From: [Scytonema hofmanni] UTEX 2349
GTDB taxonomy: Bacteria; Cyanobacteriota; Cyanobacteriia; Cyanobacteriales; Nostocaceae
Direction: 5' to 3'
Assembly (NCBI RefSeq): GCF_000582685.1
Contig: NZ_KK073768.1
Coordinates: 4,769,090 to 4,833,089 of the forward strand
DNA: 64,000 nt
In this document: positions 57,576 through 64,000 of the stretch, piece after piece
Layout: every line of letters starts with the position of its first letter
Position numbering within the stretch: the first letter of the stretch is position 1
The notes under the pieces: model-generated
Databases searched by the model: none
Seen by the model: the letters and a program-made list of their open reading frames with translations, nothing else
What the model was told of the DNA's origin: nothing
Position numbers and translations under genes: made by a program

Positions 57576-58082
57576 TTAACGACATCCTAAACTCTCGCGT
57601 GTGGAAATACCTGTAACTGGATTGACACCCGATGCGCGATCGCACAATAATGACACTTGATAGCGGTCAATTATAGCATCGGTAAAATCAGCACCTGTAA
57701 TATCCGCACCATAAAAGCGGCTACTTGTCAAGGTCGCCTCTGTAAAAATCGCGTTTTTCAGATTTGCCTCATCCATAGTTACGCGGTCAACTAAAGCATA
57801 AGAAAGATTTGCACCTTCTAAATTTGCTCTAAGTAAAATTCCCTTGGTGAGAATTGCATTACTTAAATTGCTCCCTTGGAAATTTGCCCCGCGCATCTCC
57901 GCTGCCACAAAAGTTACACCTGTCAAATCAATGTTAGAAAAATCACGGTTTTCTAAACTCATATTGCTGTAATTTATTGTATTTACTTGACCAAAAGCCG
58001 GATGGGGATTAAATATTATCCACAAGGCAGCTAGTAGCAAACTTACAATCAAACTCAAAAAGCGAAGCAAAATCTTTTTCAT
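57576..58082 (-). CDS. Pentapeptide-repeat protein with signal peptide
   Basis: 168 residues. Signal peptide LLRFLSLIVSLLLAALWIIF... ending HPAFGQ. Then about 15 pentapeptide units of A(N/D)LxX type (MRGANFQGSNLSNAILTKGI, LEGANLSYALVDRVTMDEAN, RFYGADITGADFTDAIIDRY), forming a right-handed square beta helix. The last 25 residues hold two Cys (LLCDRASGV..., LGCR) that could form a disulfide. This layout is that of thylakoid lumen proteins such as TL15/TL17 of plants. Function of those is unknown. Confidence 0.88.
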   Translation of the reverse strand: MKKILLRFLSLIVSLLLAALWIIFNPHPAFGQVNTINYSNMSLENRDFSNIDLTGVTFVAAEMRGANFQGSNLSNAILTKGILLRANLEGANLSYALVDRVTMDEANLKNAIFTEATLTSSRFYGADITGADFTDAIIDRYQVSLLCDRASGVNPVTGISTRESLGCR

Positions 58083-58086
58083 AAAT

Positions 58087-58245
58087 TTGTTGGTTGATAG
58101 TTGATAGTTGATAGTTGATAGTTGATAGTTGATAGTTGATAGTTGATGGTTGTTGGTTAAATTTCCGACTAATTCCTAACCACTATCCACTATCCACCAA
58201 CCACTATCCACCAACCACCAACCACTATCCACTAACCATTATCCA
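58087..58245. repeat. TTGATAG heptamer array and inverted ACTATCC array
   Basis: At least seven consecutive TTGATAG units (about 58092-58146) followed by ACCACTATCC-type units (about 58178-58240). The two arms are roughly inverted and could form a long stem between two same-strand genes. Confidence 0.85.
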
Positions 58246-58249
58246 ATAA

Positions 58250-59722
58250 CTACTTCCAATCCTTACCAATACGGATTGTCATGTCAGATTCGAGGTCGCC
58301 GGTAGAGGAGACATCGATATTACCTAAGCCTAAAATATTTTGTAGGTCAACTCCTGTTTGGCGGTTTCCTTTTTGGACAATAATCTGAGTTTGGCGTTGG
58401 GTATCGGGCCAATCAGCTGTTGTGTTAATTTTTGTAAAGCCCTTTTGTTTGAGATATTTGATAACTTTTTCAGTTAACTGAGGTTGATTGGATGCATTTT
58501 GAATAGTAATTTTCAGGTTCTGAACTGGACGCACATCTGGTTTAATACCAGTCAGATTCACCCCAACATAATCATTCAATAGCCTTTGTTGTCCAGTCAT
58601 GTCCAGCCAATAGCTATTTGGATCTTGGCTTAAGCGGCTGAAAATACCTGGCAACATCGTCATTTGGAAATTATCTCGATCCACATTGACGGAGAAGTTG
58701 ACCAGTGCCATCATTTCTTCCATCTTCAGGTTGGTATCAAAATACTTCCGCATCATCCGGGTTAATTGCGGCAACCTGGGTAGTACAGTGGGGTTATTGA
58801 GACGATTGACTAATCCTGCCAACAGTGCTTGCTGGCGCTGTACTCTCGGTAAATCTCCCATCCCTGGATCGCGATATCGAACAAACTCGTCTGCTTGGTC
58901 GCCGTTGAGGGTTTGCCAGCCTCTAACTAAAGAAGCTTCTCCAGATGAGTCTTGGTATTCCATCGAACTAGGCACATAGACCTCGACGCCACCCAATTGA
59001 TCTACCAACTGACGTAAGCCGCTGGTGGAGATGCGAATATAGCGATCGATGGGCGCATTGTTCAAGGTACGACTAACTACCCGTGCTGCCAAGACGGGAC
59101 CACCTTGAGCGTTAGCATCGGATATTTTGGTCAATCCTTTTTCAGGAATGGTGGTCATCGTATCTCTGGGAATTGAAAGTACCCGAATCGATTTGTCACT
59201 GGGGTTTAACCGTACCAGCAGCATGGTATCGCTTTTGCCTGCAAAGCTTTCGGGTGAACCATCAACAGTGCCTTTAGTTGGTTCAATGCCCATGATTAAA
59301 ATATTCATCGGGCGGGAAAGCTTATATTGAGAGAGTCTGTCTGCCAACTCTCCCGGCATTGGCGTTTTTTGTGGATCTTTACCGGCGGCAAGAAGTTCTT
59401 CATCGGTTCGATCCAAATCGCTCCATAGTGGAGTCCACAGTGCCAATGTGGAAACGAGCAAACCAGATAAAACGATACCTAAAACTGCTGTGAGTATCCA
59501 CAACAACCAGCGAGGCATACTTAAACCCAAGCGATCGTAAAGCTCGTTGGGGATGGAACTTACTGATTCGACAACGCTACGATTTGCTGCCGACTGTTTT
59601 AGTTCGATTTCATCCTGTACATCAGGTAATAGCTGATTTTCTGGCAGTTCTACCTGATTTTCCGGCAGTTCTACTTGATGCGGCGTTACTTGATTTTCTG
59701 AAAATTGTACTTGTTTTATCAC
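58250..59722 (-). CDS. LytR-CpsA-Psr (LCP) family cell-wall polymer ligase
   Basis: 490 residues from GTG 59722, with GGGGAG 7 nt upstream; a TTG at 59740 would add six. A cytosolic N-terminus with a small repeat (QVELPEN twice), one membrane helix (WLLWILTAVLGIVLSGLLVS, about 73-92), then the LCP domain: NILIMGIEPTKG, SFAGKSDTMLLVRLNPSDKS, LSIPRDTMTTIPEKG, RYIRISTSGLRQLVDQLGGV and FVRYRDPGMGDLPRVQRQQA with the Arg and Asp residues that bind the pyrophosphate lipid. A C-terminal LytR_C domain follows (ITIQNASNQPQLTEKVIKYL). Attaches glycopolymers to peptidoglycan. Next gene is manC, divergent. Confidence 0.9.
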   Translation of the reverse strand: MIKQVQFSENQVTPHQVELPENQVELPENQLLPDVQDEIELKQSAANRSVVESVSSIPNELYDRLGLSMPRWLLWILTAVLGIVLSGLLVSTLALWTPLWSDLDRTDEELLAAGKDPQKTPMPGELADRLSQYKLSRPMNILIMGIEPTKGTVDGSPESFAGKSDTMLLVRLNPSDKSIRVLSIPRDTMTTIPEKGLTKISDANAQGGPVLAARVVSRTLNNAPIDRYIRISTSGLRQLVDQLGGVEVYVPSSMEYQDSSGEASLVRGWQTLNGDQADEFVRYRDPGMGDLPRVQRQQALLAGLVNRLNNPTVLPRLPQLTRMMRKYFDTNLKMEEMMALVNFSVNVDRDNFQMTMLPGIFSRLSQDPNSYWLDMTGQQRLLNDYVGVNLTGIKPDVRPVQNLKITIQNASNQPQLTEKVIKYLKQKGFTKINTTADWPDTQRQTQIIVQKGNRQTGVDLQNILGLGNIDVSSTGDLESDMTIRIGKDWK

Positions 59723-59838
59723 GATTATCTCCCCACTCAACCACTGCCTAAACGTATGTTAATCCAAGCTACAAAAGTTGCCAGTAGAAATTGTCACAGT
59801 ACACTTGTAATGTTCGTTGCTTAAATTTGTATGACAGA

Positions 59839-60906
59839 ATGAATACTCCATTTTTCCCTGTAATTCTTGCTGGTGGTAAAGGTGAACGTTTTTGGCCCCT
59901 GAGTCGCGCTTTGCGACCGAAGCAATTTTTAAGTCTCGATGGTAGCTCTAGAAGTCTTCTACAAGCAACTGCCGATCGCCTGCTACAAATTGCTGACGGT
60001 TGGGACAATTTGTGGGTAATAACTTCTAGCCAGATAGCTCAAGGAGTCCGAGAACAACTTCCATCACTGCCATCTGAAAATTTACTTGTCGAGTCACAGG
60101 GAAGAGACACTGCCGCTGCTGTCGCTTGGGCAAGTTTGGAAATTAAAAAGCGTTACGGTGAAGAAGCGATGATCGGCTTTTTCCCTGCTGACCACTGGAT
60201 TGCTGACCTAGAGGAGTTTACGCGTACAATACAAGCTGCAACTCAACTGGCGGCAAGTTCAGAAGCGATTGTCACCCTGGGGATCAAGCCAACTTTTCCA
60301 TCAACTGGCTACGGCTACATTGAAGAAGGCGAAAATATTGGTAGCTTTGGTGAGTTGCCAGCTTATCACGTTAATCGCTTTACTGAAAAGCCTGACCGAG
60401 AAACGGCAGAAAAGTTTCTTGCTACGAAACGCTTTAGCTGGAATAGCGGTATGTTTATTTTTCGGGCAGGGGTTGTTCTCAAAGAACTGCATACCCACGC
60501 TCCGGAAATTATTGAACCGCTAGAACAACAGGGTGAGGAAGATGCTTATCCGCAGTTGCCTAAAAAGAGTATAGACTATGCCCTAATGGAAAAAACAAGT
60601 ATAGCCTATGTATTACCGGTTGAATTTGGTTGGGATGATTTAGGTGATTGGAATGCGATCGAACGTTTACTTAAAAAAGAAGACAATCCCAATGTGGAAC
60701 TGGCTACTCATGTAGGGCTAGATACCAAAGGTGCAGTTATTTACGCAACCGATCCAGATGATGTAATCGTGACTATCGGTTTAGAGGATGTGGTGATTGT
60801 GCGCGATCGCAACGTCACCCTCATTGTCAAAAAAGACCGTACCCAGGAAATCAAGCAAATCCTCAAAACCTTACAGAGTGATTCCCGATTTACCGAACTC
60901 TTGTAA
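59839..60906 (+). CDS. manC: Mannose-1-phosphate guanylyltransferase
   Basis: 355 residues from ATG 59839 (MNTPFFPVILAGGKGERFWPL); an in-frame start at 59791 is unlikely. Nucleotidyltransferase motif VILAGGKGERFWPLSRALRP, FPADHWI, GYGYIEEGE, FTEKPDRETA and FSWNSGMFIF match GDP-mannose pyrophosphorylases. Makes GDP-mannose from mannose-1-phosphate and GTP for exopolysaccharide and glycoprotein mannose or fucose. This is the short form lacking the phosphomannose isomerase domain found in AlgA/XanB proteins. Fits the envelope-polysaccharide genes nearby. Divergent from the LCP gene. Confidence 0.92.
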   Translation: MNTPFFPVILAGGKGERFWPLSRALRPKQFLSLDGSSRSLLQATADRLLQIADGWDNLWVITSSQIAQGVREQLPSLPSENLLVESQGRDTAAAVAWASLEIKKRYGEEAMIGFFPADHWIADLEEFTRTIQAATQLAASSEAIVTLGIKPTFPSTGYGYIEEGENIGSFGELPAYHVNRFTEKPDRETAEKFLATKRFSWNSGMFIFRAGVVLKELHTHAPEIIEPLEQQGEEDAYPQLPKKSIDYALMEKTSIAYVLPVEFGWDDLGDWNAIERLLKKEDNPNVELATHVGLDTKGAVIYATDPDDVIVTIGLEDVVIVRDRNVTLIVKKDRTQEIKQILKTLQSDSRFTELL

Positions 60907-60965
60907 AAGGACTGGGGACTGGGGACTGGGGACTGGGGACTAGGGACTAGGGACTAGGGACTGGT
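60907..60965. repeat. GGGGACT / GGGACTA heptamer array
   Basis: Eight heptamers of GGGGACTG then GGGACTA class directly after manC. Confidence 0.85.
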
Positions 60966-61123
60966 AAAGTTATGAGTTTGAAATTAATAACTCCTCACTC
61001 CTAACTATTCACTCTCCTCAATCCTTTATTCTCAATCCTGTGTAAAAGTTAAAACTCTTGGCAGAGGCGTAAAAGCTAGCATCTACATTATAACTTAAAT
61101 GTCTGTTATTTTATCTAAGAGTT

Positions 61124-61408
61124 ATGCAAGTCTATAGCCTTGAACCTCTAGCCAAGACAATGGCAATAAACTCAATTATTGCCTATCAAAATTATATTTC
61201 TCCTCACAAAGGATTTTTTTGTCCCCATCGTCTATTACACGGTGGGGATTCCTGCTCAAATTACGTTAAAAGAATGCTCACCAACCAAAGTTTGACAGAA
61301 GCTGTAAAATCATCAGTACAAAGATTCCAAGATTGTACTCAAGCAAGTAAAATTCTGACCAGTAACGGCTTCAGATGCATTGTCATCCCCTGCTGCTTAC
61401 CTCTTTAA
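61124..61408 (+). CDS. yidD: Membrane protein insertion efficiency factor YidD
   Basis: 94 residues; an ATG at 61151 would give 85. Signature: IIAYQNYISPHKGFFCPHRL then SCSNYVKRML, with the Cys positions typical of YidD (usually CR..P.CS.Y). Small amphipathic protein that helps YidC insert membrane proteins. A few residues differ from the common CRFxPSCS pattern (CPHRLLHGGDSCSNY), a variant seen in cyanobacteria. Usually near rnpA/yidC; here it is alone. Confidence 0.87.
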   Translation: MQVYSLEPLAKTMAINSIIAYQNYISPHKGFFCPHRLLHGGDSCSNYVKRMLTNQSLTEAVKSSVQRFQDCTQASKILTSNGFRCIVIPCCLPL

Positions 61409-61435
61409 CTCTTTTTTATTCTTTCTTCGCGTCCT

Positions 61436-61470
61436 TCTCCTTCTCCTAGCGGAGACGCTACGCGAACGTA
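61436..61470. repeat. Small dispersed repeat before the ABC1 kinase gene
   Basis: TTCTCCTAGCGGAGACGCTA then CGCGAACGTA; same family as at 4280, 17141, 46145 and 48250. Confidence 0.6.
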
Positions 61471-61491
61471 TCTTCGCAGTTCGTTAAAATC

Positions 61492-63138
61492 ATGTTCCTC
61501 ACTCAAACTGTTCCCCGTCAAAGAGATATCGTTGAAGTTCTATTCCGCAATGGCTGGGACTACATGCGAAGGCTACTTACCGGTGGGAAAGCTGATGATC
61601 CCCAGCTACCCACACCGGCAGTATTGAAAAACATCCTGGTGGATTTGGGACCAGTTTATGTCAAACTAGGTCAGCTACTTTCTACTCGTCCAGACTTACT
61701 GAGCGGTTCTTACATTGATGAATTATCAACGCTACAAGATGAAGTTCCAGCAGTTCCTTGGACAGATATAGAAGTAGTTATTCGCCAACAATTGAAACGC
61801 CCTTTAGAAGAAGTTTTCACCACAATTAATCCGGTAGCGGTGGCAGCGGGATCAATTGCTCAAATTCATCGGGCAACACTAGCAGATGGTCGAGAAGTAG
61901 CACTAAAATTGCAACGTCCGGGAATAGATTTAACCATTGCTCAAGATATCGCTTTAATTCAAGGAATTGCCGATTTAGTTGCTCGAACTGAATTTGGGCA
62001 AAACTATGAAATTAAAGCGATCGCTGAAGAATTTACCAAAGCTCTAGAAGCTGAATTAGATTTTACGCGAGAAGCAGGTTACACCGATCAATTGCGGCGC
62101 AATTTATCCCAAAGTCGTTGGTACGATCCCACTAAAATAGTAGTTGCAGAAATTAACTGGGATTTAACCACAGAAAAGTTAATGGTGATGGAGTGGCTGG
62201 ACGGAGTACCGTTACTCTCAGCGAATTTTATCAGCGCTCAAAATGGTGAAGACCCCACAGAAGAACGAAACGCGATTACGACTTTATTATTTCGCGTTTT
62301 CTTTCAACAACTATACATAGATGGATTTTTTCACGCCGATCCCCATCCCGGAAATTTATTTTATTTGCGAGATGGTCGCATTGCCCTTTTAGACTGTGGG
62401 ATGGTGGGAAGACTCGATCCCCGCACTCAGCAAATATTAACAGAAATGTTGTTAGCGATCGTTGATTTAGATGCTCAAAGGTGCGCTCAGTTAACTTTGC
62501 AGCTAGCGGATTCGCGTGAACCAGTAATTTTAGCGCGTCTGGAAAACGACTATGACAGAATGTTGCGGAAGTATCACAACATGAACTTGTCAGAAATCAA
62601 CTTCAGTCAAATAATTTATGAAGTTCTGCAAGTTGCCCGCAATAATAAAATCCGTTTGCCCAGCAATATGGGTTTATATGCGAAAACTCTCGCGAATTTA
62701 GAAGGTGTAGCGCGGGGATTCAACCCAGAACTTAATTTTATTGATGAAATTAAGCCATTGCTGACAGATTTGTTTAGACGACAGTTATTTGGTGATAGTC
62801 CGGTGCGATCGCTTTTAAGAACAGCGCTGGATCTCAAAAGTCTCTCGTTACAATCTCCCCGGCAAATTGAGTTGCTCCTAGACCGAGTGACATCAGAAAC
62901 CTTACAGTGGAATTTATCGCTACGAGGTTTAGACGGTTTGCGTCGCACTCTCGATGATGCTGCCAACCGCCTATCTTTTAGTATTTTGGTTGGTTCATTA
63001 ATTATGGGAGCCGCAATTATTTCCAGCAACCCCCGCAGCGATCAATTATCGTTTTTGAACAATGTGCTGTTTGCCGCAGCCAGTTTGTTAGGTTTGTGGT
63101 TAATTATTAGTATCTTGCGATCGGGTCGTTTACGCTAA
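61492..63138 (+). CDS. ABC1/UbiB-family atypical kinase
   Basis: 548 residues from ATG 61492. The KxGQ motif (YVKLGQLLSTRPDLL, about 58-72), the Ala-rich loop (VAAGSIAQIHRATL) that replaces the Gly loop, VALKLQRPGI with the ATP Lys, FHADPHPGNLFYL and ALLDCGMVGRL (DFG-like) are all present. A C-terminal hydrophobic hairpin (ILVGSLIMGAAII... and LLGLWLIISILRS) anchors it in the membrane. ABC1 kinases act on quinone metabolism and plastoglobule or thylakoid function; targets in cyanobacteria are unknown. A repeat region follows. Confidence 0.92.
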   Translation: MFLTQTVPRQRDIVEVLFRNGWDYMRRLLTGGKADDPQLPTPAVLKNILVDLGPVYVKLGQLLSTRPDLLSGSYIDELSTLQDEVPAVPWTDIEVVIRQQLKRPLEEVFTTINPVAVAAGSIAQIHRATLADGREVALKLQRPGIDLTIAQDIALIQGIADLVARTEFGQNYEIKAIAEEFTKALEAELDFTREAGYTDQLRRNLSQSRWYDPTKIVVAEINWDLTTEKLMVMEWLDGVPLLSANFISAQNGEDPTEERNAITTLLFRVFFQQLYIDGFFHADPHPGNLFYLRDGRIALLDCGMVGRLDPRTQQILTEMLLAIVDLDAQRCAQLTLQLADSREPVILARLENDYDRMLRKYHNMNLSEINFSQIIYEVLQVARNNKIRLPSNMGLYAKTLANLEGVARGFNPELNFIDEIKPLLTDLFRRQLFGDSPVRSLLRTALDLKSLSLQSPRQIELLLDRVTSETLQWNLSLRGLDGLRRTLDDAANRLSFSILVGSLIMGAAIISSNPRSDQLSFLNNVLFAAASLLGLWLIISILRSGRLR

Positions 63139-63177
63139 GGCAAGGTAGGAACGGAGTTATATCATGTCCGTTTAATT

Positions 63178-63391
63178 AGGGCTTGCTGAATAAGTCTTTA
63201 AAGCGAATCTAGAAGCCACACAGGTTACAAAATGGTTGTTTCGTTGCTCAGTTTCCTTTCTTTACCTAGCGATCGCGCTTTGATTGTGCAAGGGTTTTGA
63301 GACTCTAGATGTTAAACAAGTGCACTTGTTTGGTGAAAAAAGGCTTAAACCCCTTATCTGGACTAGATTACACATTCATTCAGCAAGCCCT
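63178..63391. repeat. MITE with AGGGCTTGCTGAATRA ends
   Basis: 214 bp with inverted ends AGGGCTTGCTGAATAAG and TCATTCAGCAAGCCCT, flanked on both sides by AATT. No transposase inside. The ends resemble the terminus AGGGTTTGCTGAAAAAGT of the neighbouring IS, so it is probably mobilised by that transposase type. Confidence 0.75.
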
Positions 63392-63395
63392 AATT

Positions 63396-64000
63396 AGGGT
63401 TTGCTGAAAAAGTATGAAAAAGCAATTCTTTTGGGTTGACTAGTTATTCAAGTAAAATCAAAGATAAGCTTTTGTTGTTTATAAATAACAAAATCATAAT
63501 TTTCAGTTATGCGAAACTGCATAAAAGGTGCAGTTTTCAAAAATAGACATAAAAAAGCATAAAAAACCCGCGACAGGTGAGTAGAAAGATTCATCACTAA
63601 AAAAGTAATAGCAATTGCAGTAAGAGAAGTGTGGGAAAGTTTCGCCATCACTCGATTGAGGCTAAACCTTCTTTTAGCTTGCCCAAATTTTCCTTCAATA
63701 CAATTACGAATTCTCTCGGATTCTAAATCTTGCTTCTTTTTTTCTTTACTAACATTTACTGGTGGTCTTCCCAAAGCCGGTCCACTCATGATAATACCTC
63801 TTTCTTTGCACCAAGCTCGATTCTCTCTCGTTCGATAAATTTTATCAACATGAACGGATTCTGGATAATAGCCAGTATAATTTTTATATGCTTCTACTTG
63901 TGCTTTTAAGTCTCCAGATTCATTAAAATTATTCCAACTAATATGGTCTAAAAATACATATCCCTCAAAACAACTAGCAGACAATTTTGCCCCAAATTCT
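63396..64000 (-). mobile_element. IS5-family element, right part (continues beyond the window)
   Basis: Its terminal sequence AGGGTTTGCTGAAAAAGT begins at 63396, four bases after the MITE. The transposase reading frame enters from the right edge. The far end lies outside, so completeness cannot be judged. Confidence 0.7.
63448..64000 (-). CDS. IS5-family transposase, C-terminal part
   Basis: About 184 codons, open to the right edge of the window (frame reads EFGAKLSASCFEGYVFLDH). NYTGYYPESVHVDKIYRTRE, then RGIIMSGPALGRPPV and IRNCIEGKFGQAKRRFSLNR are the second Asp and the final Glu regions of the DDE domain in the ISL2-like/IS5 group with long spacing. Different from the IS1031-like transposase at 26088. 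The tail LTAIAITFLVMNLSTHLSRV is typical. The start is not in the window. Confidence 0.85.
   Translation of the reverse strand, partial: EFGAKLSASCFEGYVFLDHISWNNFNESGDLKAQVEAYKNYTGYYPESVHVDKIYRTRENRAWCKERGIIMSGPALGRPPVNVSKEKKKQDLESERIRNCIEGKFGQAKRRFSLNRVMAKLSHTSLTAIAITFLVMNLSTHLSRVFYAFLCLFLKTAPFMQFRITENYDFVIYKQQKLIFDFT

Noticed and set aside
61124..61408. yidD as part of an rpmH-rnpA-yidC cluster
   Set aside because: None of those genes is adjacent in this window.

Overview
The window reads as chromosomal DNA of a filamentous, probably heterocyst-forming cyanobacterium (Nostocales: Nostoc, Calothrix, Tolypothrix or Scytonema type). The signs are frequent HIP1 octamers (GCGATCGC), heptanucleotide tandem repeats (GGGCAAT, CCCCAGT, TTGATAG classes), many small dispersed and MITE-like repeats, xisH/xisI genes, a DnaK2-type chaperone, cyanobacterial GlcE/GlcF and NDH-2, and low gene density with long repeat-filled spacers. 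No species is claimed.

Layout. 0-5 kb: end of folB, a long spacer with an operator-like dyad array, a REC-PAS-GGDEF protein, a small unknown protein and tRNA-Gln(TTG). 5-20 kb: two Wzc-like polysaccharide chain-length/tyrosine-kinase proteins bracket small unknown genes, a B12-binding-type radical SAM protein and a SpoIID-like protein; then ribonuclease Z, an acetoacetate-decarboxylase-like protein and dnaK. 20-30 kb is accessory: a Uma2 nuclease-fold protein, a VapBC-type and a HigBA-type toxin-antitoxin pair, a 6 x 21 bp tandem repeat, two Ser/Thr kinases (one ending in a hexanucleotide-encoded Ala-Trp/Val/Gly membrane tract), a complete IS5-family (IS1031-like) element with a TCA target duplication, a patatin phospholipase, xisHI and an SDR oxidoreductase. 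30-34.5 kb holds the most unusual locus: a membrane-anchored Hsp70-like ATPase without a substrate-binding domain, preceded by a two-TM protein with a GrpE-like tail. The pair lies between a decayed xisH and a decayed xisI in the same orientation, as though it replaced the middle of an ancestral xisHI locus. 34.5-48 kb is mostly housekeeping: a tRNA-dihydrouridine synthase, a saccharopine-dehydrogenase-like protein, a Na+/H+ antiporter, an orphan MysD-like ATP-grasp ligase, an RHH protein carrying an in-frame repeat insertion, glcE-glcF, ndh, a DUF89/ARMT1 protein and a DUF4112 protein. 48-55.8 kb is accessory again: a decayed hicAB locus, a chimeric WD40/HicB scrap, an intact seven-blade WD40-J-domain protein, a HicB-like protein overlapping an FdhF/YdeP molybdopterin oxidoreductase, a barrel-like exported protein, and a PIN toxin killed by one nonsense codon next to its intact antitoxin. 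55.8-64 kb: envelope genes (murJ, a lumenal pentapeptide protein, an LCP ligase, manC, yidD, an ABC1 kinase), then a MITE and a truncated IS5-family element.

How the genes fit together. Envelope and exopolysaccharide functions recur (two Wzc-like proteins, LCP ligase, GDP-mannose synthesis, MurJ, SpoIID). Chaperone functions recur too: DnaK, a membrane Hsp70/NEF-like pair and a J-domain WD40 protein, although nothing in the sequence shows that these cooperate. The strongest evolutionary theme is ongoing decay of mobile and toxin-antitoxin modules together with repeat invasion of coding sequence. All functions are read from motifs and general family knowledge; no database search was run.
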